DNA from: Streptomyces triticirhizae
GTDB lineage: Bacteria; Actinomycetota; Actinomycetes; Streptomycetales; Streptomycetaceae
DNA length: 32,185 nt
Direction: 5' to 3'
NCBI RefSeq assembly: GCF_003696235.1
Contig: NZ_RFFJ01000053.1
Coordinates: forward strand, 1-32,185
Within the stretch, counting starts at the first letter, position 1; each line of letters begins with the position of its first letter. Below, piece by piece: positions 23,024 through 30,031 of this stretch. Both the position numbers and the translations under genes were made by a program. The notes below the pieces were generated by a model. The model ran no database searches. It saw only the letters and a list, made by a program, of their open reading frames with translations, and was not told the DNA's origin.

Positions 23024-23994
23024 ACCACCAGCTGCCCAAGACCGGCGTGGCCGCCGCACTCGGCCTGCTGCTGACCGCCGCGCTGGCGGGCTGCGGCACA
23101 TCGAAGGGCGAGGACGGCGGCTCGTCGGACACCATCACCATCGGCACCCTGCGCAGCCAACCGCACCTGTACCAGCCGTACCTCATGGAGCGGTTCGCCG
23201 AGGAGGGCGTCAGCTACCAGATCACGACCTTCGACAACTCGCCCGACATCAAGAACGCGCTCTCCAGCGGCGCGATCGACTTCGCGGTGCTCGGCGCGCC
23301 CTCGATGCTGGCCGGCTCGGCGGCCGGCGAGGGCATCCGGATCATCGGCTCGGCGGCCAACGGCGGCTCCGGCTTCGTCGGCGGCCCGGAGATCGCCGGG
23401 CCCGAGGACCTGCCGGGGACCAGCATCGGCTACCCGGCCGGCTCCTCCCAGGAGATCCTGCTGAAGCTGACGTTGCGGGCGAACGGGATCGACCCCGACA
23501 GCGACGTGGAGCTGGTCAACCTGCCGTACGCCGACATGGCGCCGGCCTACGAGTCGGGTCAGGTGGACGCGTTCCTGGGCGCCGAGACGGGGGTCTCGAT
23601 CGCGTTGGAGGCCGGGGCGCACGAGATCGTCTCGCCGTATGACACCCCGATCGGCGGGGTGAACATCGTCTTCGGCACCCGGGCCGAACTGGTCGAGAAC
23701 GATCCGGAGTTGGTGCAGTCGGTGACCGATGTGTTCATCCAGGCGGTGGGGCTGATGAACGAGGAGCCCGAGACCTGGGTGGACGGGGTGGTGGAGACCT
23801 TCGGCCTCGACCCCGAGGTGACCGCCCGTTCCGTCACGAACATCACGCCGCGCTACGCCCTCGACGAGGACTACCTGACCCAACTCGCGGCCCAGGCCGA
23901 GCAGATGGTGGCGTTCGACCAGATATCCGGCGAGCCGGACCTGGAGACGCTGGTCGATCCCACCTTCGTCGAGGCCAGCGCGTTCGCCGAGTAG
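23020..23994 (+). CDS. ABC transporter substrate-binding lipoprotein (NitT/TauT, NMT1-like)
   Basis: 324 residues. Signal peptide with lipobox LAGC, C25 lipidated. The mature protein has the NMT1/SsuA layout: ITIGTLRSQPHLYQPYLMERFAEEGV, then the ligand-loop pattern SGAIDFAVLGAPSMLAG, then LPGTSIGYPAGSSQEILLKLTLRANGIDP, and VDAFLGAETGVSIAL. This family binds small organic or inorganic N and S compounds (nitrate, taurine, sulfonates, pyrimidines), which fits an amide or ureide substrate. The ATG at 23020 overlaps the amidase stop and has GGAG 5 nt upstream. A hairpin follows the gene. Confidence 0.92.
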   Translation: MNHQLPKTGVAAALGLLLTAALAGCGTSKGEDGGSSDTITIGTLRSQPHLYQPYLMERFAEEGVSYQITTFDNSPDIKNALSSGAIDFAVLGAPSMLAGSAAGEGIRIIGSAANGGSGFVGGPEIAGPEDLPGTSIGYPAGSSQEILLKLTLRANGIDPDSDVELVNLPYADMAPAYESGQVDAFLGAETGVSIALEAGAHEIVSPYDTPIGGVNIVFGTRAELVENDPELVQSVTDVFIQAVGLMNEEPETWVDGVVETFGLDPEVTARSVTNITPRYALDEDYLTQLAAQAEQMVAFDQISGEPDLETLVDPTFVEASAFAE

Positions 23995-24010
23995 TCCCCC
24001 GCCGGACGCC

Positions 24011-24028
24011 GGGGCCGGGAACGGCCCC
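24011..24028 (+). other. Intercistronic hairpin after the binding-protein gene
   Basis: GGGGCC (24011-24016) and GGCCCC (24023-24028) around 6 nt, in the 58-bp gap between binding protein and permease. It has no T run and the permease has its own good ribosome site, so partial attenuation or mRNA protection favouring the binding protein is more likely than full termination. Confidence 0.45.
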
Positions 24029-24052
24029 GCGCGGCGCAGGAAGGAGTTCCCC

Positions 24053-25006
24053 TTGTCCGTCCCGACAGGCACCCACCAGGCCGGCGAACCCGCGACCGAC
24101 ACCGCGCGGGTGTCGCCGCCGGCCTCCCCCGATCCGAACACCGCGAACGCCCCGAACGCCGACGCGCCGGGCCGGTCGAACGGCGGCGAGCGGGGCCGGC
24201 GGTCCCGCTCCGCGCTGCTCGGCGCGCTCTACGCGATTCCCGTTCCCGTGCTGCTGGTTCTGCTGTGGGACCGGGGCGTGGCGGGCGCCTGGCTGCTGCC
24301 GTTCGGCATCCAGATGGAGTATCTGCCGGCGCCCTACGACGTCGCGCGCCGGCTGGTCGACCTGGCGTTCGGTGGGGTCATCGACGACACCTACAGCGGC
24401 ACCCTCTGGGAGCACCTGTGGGCCAGCACCCGCCGGGTGCTCCAGGGCTTCGCGCTGGCGGCGGCGGTGGCCGTTCCGCTGGGCGTGGTGATGGGGCGTT
24501 CGCGCACGGCGTTCCGGCTGTTGGAGCCGACGATCAATCTGATCCGGCCGATTCCGGTCACCGCCTGGGCGCCGCTCTCGCTGCTGATCATCGGTTTCGG
24601 CGACCAGTCGACCATCTTCCTGGTCTTTCTGGCCTCGGTCTTCGCCATCCTGCTCAACACGATCGCGGGGGTGCGGGAGGTGCCCGAGCGGCTGGTGGAG
24701 GCGGCGGCGATGCTGGGCACCCGGCCGGCGCGCACCCTCTACAAGGTGGTGCTGCCGGCGGCCGTGCCCAGCATCATCGGCGGGCTGCGGATCGCCCTTG
24801 GCCTGGCCTGGGTGATCCTCGTGGTCGGCGAGACGGTCGGGATCAGCACCGGGCTCGGCGCGTTGATCACCCAGGCCCGCGAGCAGTCCCGCACGGATCT
24901 GATCGTCGCCGTAATGATCGTGATCGGTCTCGCCGGATTCCTGGCCGACCGGCTTCTGATGCTGCTGGTCCGCCTGATCGCCGGCCGGCGCCCGTTGATC
25001 AACTGA
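24053..25006 (+). CDS. ABC transporter permease (NitT/TauT type)
   Basis: 317 residues. A long disordered Pro/Ala/Asn-rich N-terminus (1-50) precedes six membrane segments, the first at about 54-72. LPAPYDVARRL, LEPTINLIRPIPVTAWAPL and the EAA-type loop VEAAAMLGTRPARTLYKVVLP (215-235) are family blocks. The start is TTG (24053), supported by AAGGAG at 24041-24046 with 6-nt spacing; no other start in frame is as good. Works with the lipoprotein before it and the ATPase after it. Confidence 0.92.
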   Translation: MSVPTGTHQAGEPATDTARVSPPASPDPNTANAPNADAPGRSNGGERGRRSRSALLGALYAIPVPVLLVLLWDRGVAGAWLLPFGIQMEYLPAPYDVARRLVDLAFGGVIDDTYSGTLWEHLWASTRRVLQGFALAAAVAVPLGVVMGRSRTAFRLLEPTINLIRPIPVTAWAPLSLLIIGFGDQSTIFLVFLASVFAILLNTIAGVREVPERLVEAAAMLGTRPARTLYKVVLPAAVPSIIGGLRIALGLAWVILVVGETVGISTGLGALITQAREQSRTDLIVAVMIVIGLAGFLADRLLMLLVRLIAGRRPLIN

Positions 25007-25070
25007 CCGGCCCCGCGCCCCCGTTCGCCCCCCTTCACCGAGACACCCCCGTTCCCCGAGAGGAGTTCCC

Positions 25071-25910
25071 GTGCCCGACACCCTGCCCACCGGCGCGCCG
25101 CGGACCACGGCCGCGCCCGCCACCGCCACCGCCGCCGCCGCCGGGATCGAGATCGACGACCTGGGCAAGCGTTACCCCGGCTCGGCCGGCTACGCCATGG
25201 ACGGCGTGACCATCGACATCGCCCGGGGCGAGTTCGTCTGCGTGGTCGGCGCCAGCGGCTGCGGCAAGTCCACGCTGCTGCGGGTCCTGGCCGGCTTCGA
25301 GACCGCGAGCAAGGGCACCGTCCGGGTGGGCGGCGCGCCCGTCGCCGGGCCGGGGCCCGACCGGGCGGTCGTCTTCCAGGACTACGGCCTCTTCCCCTGG
25401 CTGACCGTGGCCGAGAACATCGCCTACGGCCCCAAGCAGGCCAGGCTCCCCAAGGCGACCGTGCGCGAGCGCACCGAGGCGGCCCTCCACGCGGTCGGCC
25501 TGACCCGGGTGGAGCGCTCCTTCCCGCACCAGCTCTCCGGCGGGATGCAGCAACGGGTCGCGATCGCCCGGGTGTTGGCCAACCGGCCGGCCGTGCTGCT
25601 GATGGACGAGCCGTTCGGCGCGCTGGACGCGCTGACCCGCTCCGGGATGCAGGCGGAACTCCAGCGCATCCACCGGGAGGCCGGCGTCACCGTCGTCTTC
25701 GTCACGCACAGCATCGAGGAGGCCGTCTATCTGGCCGACCGGGTGGTGGTGATGGCCGGCGGATCGGCGCACGGCAACGCCGGCCATGTGCGCGAGATCG
25801 TCCCCGTCGGGCTGCCACGCGAACGGGACACCACATCGCCCGAGTTCAACGCGCTCAAGCGGCGCATCGACGCCCTGGTCCACCAGGGCAACGAGGTCAC
25901 CGCCGGCTGA
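25071..25910 (+). CDS. ABC transporter ATP-binding protein (NitT/TauT type)
   Basis: 279 residues. An Ala/Thr-rich leader (1-24) precedes the ATPase core: Walker A GASGCGKST (60-68), Q-loop at Q103 (VVFQDYGLFPW), signature LSGGMQQR (155-162), Walker B VLLMDEP (175-181), D-loop GALDAL and the switch His in FVTHSIEEA. The YGLFPWLTV segment is typical of TauB/SsuB/NrtD-like ATPases. The GTG at 25071 has AGGAG 5 nt upstream. Completes a three-part importer, unlike the sugar importer in this window. Confidence 0.94.
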   Translation: MPDTLPTGAPRTTAAPATATAAAAGIEIDDLGKRYPGSAGYAMDGVTIDIARGEFVCVVGASGCGKSTLLRVLAGFETASKGTVRVGGAPVAGPGPDRAVVFQDYGLFPWLTVAENIAYGPKQARLPKATVRERTEAALHAVGLTRVERSFPHQLSGGMQQRVAIARVLANRPAVLLMDEPFGALDALTRSGMQAELQRIHREAGVTVVFVTHSIEEAVYLADRVVVMAGGSAHGNAGHVREIVPVGLPRERDTTSPEFNALKRRIDALVHQGNEVTAG

Positions 25911-25951
25911 GCCGACGCGTGACATCCCACCAGCGAGGAACGTGATCGCCC

Positions 25952-27256
25952 GTGTCCGAGACCGTCACCACCGACCAACCCGCCGCCCCCCACGACCTGT
26001 TGCTCACCGGCGGCCGGGTCGTCGACCCCGCCACCGGCGTCGACGCGCCGCGCGACCTGGCCGTGCGCGACGGCCGGATCGCCGCCGTCGCCGAACGGAT
26101 CGACCCGGCGACCGCCCGCCGCGTCCACGACGTGACCGGACGGCTGGTGCTGCCCGGGCTGATCGACACCCACGGCCACATCTACCAGCACGTGACGGGA
26201 CGGTTCGGCCTGCCGCCCGACCTGGTGGGGGTGCGCTCGGGGGTGACCACCGTGGTCGACCAGGGCGGCCCGTCCTGCATGACGCTGCCCGGCTTCCGCC
26301 ACCATGTCGCCGAGCCCGCCGCCACCCGCTGCCTGGCGTTCCTCTCCGCCTATCTGGTGGGCGGGCTGGAGGGCCACCTCTACAGCCAGCTCTACAGCCC
26401 CGAGGGCGTCGACATCGAGGCGACCGTGGCCTCCGCGACCGCCAACCGCGACCTGGTGCGCGGCATCAAGGCGCACGCCGAGATCGGCGGCTTCGCGCGC
26501 TGGGGCATCCGCGTCATCGAGCTGGCCGCCGAGATCGCCCACCGGGCCGAACTCCCGCTCTACGTCCACTTCGGCCAGCTGTGGGGGCTGCCGGCCAGCG
26601 GCGCCAACGGGGAGGACGCGGACACCATCCTGGAGCGGGTCATCCCGCTGCTCGACGAGGGCGACGTGCTGGCCCACCCGTTCACCCGCCACCCGGGCGG
26701 CTTCGTCAACCGGGAGGGCCAGGTGCACGAGGTGATCCGCGCCGCGCTGGACCGGGGGCTGAAGGTGGACGTGGGCCACGGCAGCCACTTCTCCTACCGG
26801 CTGGCGCGGGTCGCGCTGGCGGCCGGCGTGGTGCCGGACACCCTGGGCGCCGACATGCACGGCTACAACACCCAGGTCCCGCCGCCGCCCGGCACCCCGC
26901 TGGAGCACCCGGACGACGAGCACCACCCCTTCGCCGGCAGGGCCGGCTTCTCCCTGGTCCAGGCGATGAGTTCGATGCTGGCGCTGGGACTGTCGCTGAA
27001 CGAGGTGGTGCCGATGGTGACCACCAACGCCGCCCGAATGATCGGCATGGCGGACGAGTTGGGATCGCTGGCGCCCGGACGGGTGGCTGATGTGACCGTG
27101 TTGGCCGACGAGCGGGGCGCGTTCACGCTGCGGGACAACGAGGGCACCGAGCTGGTCGCCGAACGGCTGCTGCGCCCCGACTTCTGCCTCCGCGCCGGGG
27201 CCAGGTTCGACGCCGACTCGCCGATCCTGCCCGAGCCGATCCCCGTTCCGGCGTGA
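25952..27256 (+). CDS. Amidohydrolase (COG3964 / dihydroorotase-like metallohydrolase)
   Basis: 434 residues. Starts with the amidohydrolase beta-sandwich (LLLTGGRVVDPATGVDAPRD). The barrel carries metal ligands H74 and H76 (DTHGHIY), a probable bridging carbamylated K173 (GIKAHAEI), H206 (YVHFGQ), H242 (LAHPFT) and catalytic D301 (GADMHGYN). GLIDTHGHIYQHVTG and VRSGVTTVVDQGG resemble the COG3964 group, members of which were reported to cleave acetylated alpha-hydroxy acids; dihydroorotases and hydantoinases are relatives. In this operon ring opening of a cyclic amide is an attractive role but is inference. GTG start at 25952 with GAGGAA about 12 nt upstream; the stop overlaps the next start (GTGA). 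Confidence 0.88.
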   Translation: MSETVTTDQPAAPHDLLLTGGRVVDPATGVDAPRDLAVRDGRIAAVAERIDPATARRVHDVTGRLVLPGLIDTHGHIYQHVTGRFGLPPDLVGVRSGVTTVVDQGGPSCMTLPGFRHHVAEPAATRCLAFLSAYLVGGLEGHLYSQLYSPEGVDIEATVASATANRDLVRGIKAHAEIGGFARWGIRVIELAAEIAHRAELPLYVHFGQLWGLPASGANGEDADTILERVIPLLDEGDVLAHPFTRHPGGFVNREGQVHEVIRAALDRGLKVDVGHGSHFSYRLARVALAAGVVPDTLGADMHGYNTQVPPPPGTPLEHPDDEHHPFAGRAGFSLVQAMSSMLALGLSLNEVVPMVTTNAARMIGMADELGSLAPGRVADVTVLADERGAFTLRDNEGTELVAERLLRPDFCLRAGARFDADSPILPEPIPVPA

Positions 27257-28137
27257 GCGCCGCCGCGCGTGCCGGCGCCGGGCCGTCCGCCGGCACCTGC
27301 GCCGGCGATCCCCGGGAGCGCTGGCCGGAGTTGGACCGCGCCGCCAGGGACGCCGCCTATGACAACAACGCGGCGGTGCCCGACAGCGCGGCCCTGGTCG
27401 CCGCGCGGAACGCCGCCGCCCGCGCCTACCGGGCCGCCCACCCCGAGGCCAGGCTCGACCTGCCCTACGGCCCGCTCCCGCGCAACCGCTGCGACCTGTT
27501 CCCGGCCGCCGACCCGGCCGCGCCCTGCCTGGTCTTCCTGCACGGCGGCTGGTGGCAGCGCAACGGCCGGGAGGACTTCTCCCATCTGGCCGAGGGCGTA
27601 CGGCACTTCGGCTGGTCGGCCGCGCTGCCCGGCCACACGCTCGCGCCGGCCGCCTCGTTGACTCAGATCGTCGCCGAGATCCGGCGGGCGTTGGACTGGC
27701 TGGTCGCCGACGGCCCCGCGTTCGGCGTCGCCGGGCCGCTGGTGGTCGCCGGCTGGTCGGCGGGGGCGCAACTCGCGGCGCTCGCGCTGCCGCACCCCGG
27801 CGTGCGCGCCGGGCTCGCGATCTCGGGCACGCACGAGCTGGCGCCGCTGCGGGACACCTGGATCAACGAGGCGCTGCGGCTGACGGCTGAGGAGGCCGAC
27901 CGGCTCTCCCCGCTGCGCCGCCCGCCGAGCCCCAAGCCGTTGACCGTCGCCTGCGGCGCGGCCGAGCTGCCGGCGCTGGTGGCCGACGCGCGGCGGCTGC
28001 ACGGGCTGCGCGCGGCGGCCGGCGCCCCCGGCGAGCTGCTGGTTCTCCCCGACCACGACCATTTCACGGTGCTGGAGGAGCTACGCTCCCCGGGCGGCGC
28101 GCTGACCCGCGCCGCGCTGCGCCTGCTGGAGCCGTGA
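27253..28137 (+). CDS. Alpha/beta hydrolase, kynurenine-formamidase-like
   Basis: 294 residues. A helical N-terminus (RWPELDRAARDAAYDNNAAV, a pattern common in this group) precedes the fold. LVFLHGGWW (93-101) is the HGGxW oxyanion signature of arylformamidases. The nucleophile is S169 in GWSAG, the acid probably E238 (CGAAELP), and the base H270 (DHDHFTVLEEL). The group hydrolyses N-formyl or similar acyl-amides and small esters. GTG start overlapping the upstream stop, so translationally coupled to the amidohydrolase. No kynurenine-pathway genes are nearby, so tryptophan breakdown is not suggested. Confidence 0.86.
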   Translation: MSAAARAGAGPSAGTCAGDPRERWPELDRAARDAAYDNNAAVPDSAALVAARNAAARAYRAAHPEARLDLPYGPLPRNRCDLFPAADPAAPCLVFLHGGWWQRNGREDFSHLAEGVRHFGWSAALPGHTLAPAASLTQIVAEIRRALDWLVADGPAFGVAGPLVVAGWSAGAQLAALALPHPGVRAGLAISGTHELAPLRDTWINEALRLTAEEADRLSPLRRPPSPKPLTVACGAAELPALVADARRLHGLRAAAGAPGELLVLPDHDHFTVLEELRSPGGALTRAALRLLEP

Positions 28138-28140
28138 CCG

Positions 28141-28170
28141 ATGCCGACCGATGTGATGCCGACCGATGTG
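28141..28170 (+). repeat. Perfect 15-bp tandem duplication at a gene start
   Basis: ATGCCGACCGATGTG occurs twice head to tail (28141-28155, 28156-28170). Each copy begins with an in-frame ATG of the DUF1275 gene and encodes MPTDV. A 15-bp unit can slip without shifting frame, giving products that differ by five residues. Confidence 0.9.
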
Positions 28171-28905
28171 AGGAGTGCGGTGAACCCGACCCCGACGCCG
28201 ACCTCGACGCAGGCCCCGGCCCCTCCCCCGGCGCCCGAGGCCGGGCGGCTGGCGCTGCTGTTGATGGTGGCGCTCACGTTGGTGACCGGCGTGGTCGACG
28301 CGGTCGGCTTCCTCGGCCTCGACCGGGTCTTCACCGGCAACATGACGGGGAACATCGTGATCCTCGGCATGGGCGCCGCCGGGGCCGACGAACTCCCGGT
28401 GCTGGGACCCTCGTTGGCGCTGGTCGCGTTCGCCGGCGGCGCGCTGGTCGCCGGGCTGGCGCTGCGGGGACGGGCCAGGGGCTGGGGCACGGGCGTTTCG
28501 GTGCTGCTGGGGGCGCAGACGGTGGTGCTGGTGGCGCTCACGGTCGCGTTGGCGCTGGTGGGCAAGGAACCGGGGACGCCGGCACAGCTGTGGATCGCGG
28601 CGGGCACGGCGGCGGCGATGGGCAGCCAGGCCGCCGTGGCCCGACGGATCGGGGTGCCGGAGATGACCACGGTGGTGGTCACCTCGACGTTGACCACGCT
28701 GGCCGCCGAGTCGCTGCCGAGGGGCGGTCTTGCCTCGTTCGCCAACCGCAGGACGGCCGCGATCCTGGCGATCTTCCTGGGCGCGCTGGTCGGCGCGGCG
28801 CTGGTGCGGGCCACCCAACTCGCCGTGCCCATGGGCCTGGCCGCGCTCCTCTCCGGGGCGGTGACCGTGGCGGGCCACCGCCGGCTGCGGGTCCGGGCGG
28901 CCTGA
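28141..28905 (+). CDS. DUF1275 (YoaK-like) membrane protein
   Basis: 254 residues, about six membrane segments beginning near residue 36. The conserved DUF1275 motif is FTGNMTGNIVILG (64-76), and AMGSQAAVARRIGVPEMTTVVVT is the second family block. Function of the family is unknown; transport or regulation of small molecules is suspected. Three starts are possible: ATG 28141 and ATG 28156 (both in the tandem repeat), and GTG 28180, which has AGGAG only 4 nt upstream and removes the MPTDVMPTDV repeat. I list the longest form. It begins 3 bp after the hydrolase stop and is probably the last gene of the amide operon. Confidence 0.85.
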   Translation: MPTDVMPTDVRSAVNPTPTPTSTQAPAPPPAPEAGRLALLLMVALTLVTGVVDAVGFLGLDRVFTGNMTGNIVILGMGAAGADELPVLGPSLALVAFAGGALVAGLALRGRARGWGTGVSVLLGAQTVVLVALTVALALVGKEPGTPAQLWIAAGTAAAMGSQAAVARRIGVPEMTTVVVTSTLTTLAAESLPRGGLASFANRRTAAILAIFLGALVGAALVRATQLAVPMGLAALLSGAVTVAGHRRLRVRAA

Positions 28906-28989
28906 GCCCGTCGGCGTAGGGCCAACGGACGAGCGGTGGCGGGCCCGTGGCCCGTGGTGGCCGTGGGGCGCCGGTGCCAGCCTGGGCAC

Positions 28990-29433
28990 ATGAGCAACGA
29001 CTGGCCCACACACCTCGCGGTCGGCGCGGTGCGGTTCGCGCGCCCGACCGACAGGTTCGACGAGATCCTCACCTTCTACCGCGACGACCTGGGGCTGCCG
29101 GTGCTCGCCGAGTGGCGCGACCACCAGGGCTACAACGGCGTGGTGTTGGGGCTCCCCGACACCCCGGTGCACCTGGAGGTCACCCAGAACCACGACTCGC
29201 CCTCGGTGCCCGAGCCGCATCCGGAGAACCAGCTCGTGCTCTATCTGCGCGGGCCCGCCGCCAAAGACGCGGCGGCGGCGCGGCTGCGGGAGCGGGGACA
29301 CCGGCCGGTCGCGGCCGCCAACCCGTACTGGCCGGAGCGCGGGGCGGTGCTCTTCCCCGACCCGGACGGCTGGTTGGTGGTGCTGGCGCCCTGGGTCTTC
29401 GGCGTCGATCCGGTGCCGAGGCCGGGCTCCTGA
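28990..29433 (+). CDS. VOC-family (glyoxalase/bleomycin-resistance fold) protein
   Basis: 147 residues, two beta-alpha-beta-beta-beta repeats: THLAVGAVRFARPTDRFDEI, LTFYRDDLGLPVL, HLEVTQN in the first half; QLVLYLRGP, LRERGHRPV, FPDPDGWLVVLAPW in the second. H8, H61/E63 and an acidic residue in the last strand could form the metal site. Function (lactoylglutathione lyase, dioxygenase-like or binding protein) is not determinable. The ATG at 28990 gives a normal family start; no ribosome site is seen. Independent of the amide operon (84-bp gap). Confidence 0.85.
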   Translation: MSNDWPTHLAVGAVRFARPTDRFDEILTFYRDDLGLPVLAEWRDHQGYNGVVLGLPDTPVHLEVTQNHDSPSVPEPHPENQLVLYLRGPAAKDAAAARLRERGHRPVAAANPYWPERGAVLFPDPDGWLVVLAPWVFGVDPVPRPGS

Positions 29434-29456
29434 GCGCGCGGCCCCCAACGGGCCAG

Positions 29457-29480
29457 GGCCGGCCGACGTTTGGGCCGGCC
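29457..29480 (+). terminator. Possible terminator after the VOC gene
   Basis: GGCCGGCC (29457-29464) and GGCCGGCC (29473-29480), self-complementary, with an 8-nt loop, 23 nt after the VOC stop. Confidence 0.4.
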
Positions 29481-29501
29481 GGAACTGGTCAGGCGATTGA
29501 C

Positions 29502-29792
29502 ATGGCCACACAAAGAGTAAGGACCGCACCCCTGGCGTTGGGAATCGCCGTAGTCGCCGATGTGGCCGCCGCCATCATCGGCCTGTGGATACTGCTCTAT
29601 CTCCTGGACGCCAATCCACAGAACGACCTGGTCACCGTCTCGCATGACATCTCGCGCTGGTTGGCCACCTGGTCGCACGACCTGTTCACCTTCGACGAGG
29701 AATGGGCGCGCGTGGTCTGTGGCTATGGCCTGGCAGCCGTGGTCTACCTCGCCCTGGGCAACCTGCTCGCCAACCGGGTGCGCCGCCTCTAG
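29502..29792 (+). CDS. Small two-pass membrane protein of unknown function
   Basis: 96 residues: a short basic start (MATQRVRTAP), membrane segment at about 11-35, a polar acidic middle (DANPQNDLVTVSHDISRW, then SHDLFTFDEEWAR), a second membrane segment at about 71-90 and a basic end NRVRRL. Not recognised. The ATG at 29502 is the only sensible start. The stop codon TAG is made of the T at 29790 plus the first two bases of the foldback element, so the original C-terminus may have been different. Confidence 0.7.
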   Translation: MATQRVRTAPLALGIAVVADVAAAIIGLWILLYLLDANPQNDLVTVSHDISRWLATWSHDLFTFDEEWARVVCGYGLAAVVYLALGNLLANRVRRL

Positions 29793-29956
29793 GCCGTGTC
29801 CGTGAAGTCTCGCCGGGCCCGCGACGCCATACGCGGCACCTCGCCGCGTTACCGAATCGCGCGAACACGGCCAGGTATGAGCTGCGATCCGGCGCCTCGC
29901 GACGCACCGCGTCTGACGCCGCGGTCTGATCCGACGAGACTCTACGGACACGACCT
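29791..29956. mobile_element. MITE-like foldback element, about 166 bp
   Basis: The terminal 26 bp at 29791-29816 and 29931-29956 are inverted repeats matching at 22 of 26 positions (shared core CGTGTCCGT, then AGTCTCG). Weaker inverted similarity continues inward for about 30 bp more (19 of 29). There is no ORF inside. The ends resemble, from memory, those of IS5-like Streptomyces elements (GTCCGT...AGTCTCG type). Target-site duplication is not evident. It lies between two convergent genes and could also act as a bidirectional terminator. The remaining 75 bp to the dehydratase stop hold a partial echo of the end sequence (GAGGTCTCGTCGG near 29990). Confidence 0.65.
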
Positions 29957-30031
29957 GGTTGTGTTGTCCCGGGACGTTAATGACACGCGAGGTCTCGTCG
30001 GGGCGTCGCTTCGGGCGGGGCGGTGGGCTTC

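Noticed and set aside
20259..28137. Classical cyanuric acid/biuret degradation cluster
   Set aside because: Only AtzH-like and amidase domains resemble that pathway; cyanuric acid hydrolase and biuret hydrolase are absent and the other hydrolases are not part of it.
27253..28137. Kynurenine (tryptophan) pathway formamidase
   Set aside because: No tryptophan dioxygenase or kynureninase nearby; the operon context points to another acyl-amide substrate.
29791..29956. A complete insertion sequence
   Set aside because: Too short, with no transposase frame; only the terminal repeats and their inward extensions are present.
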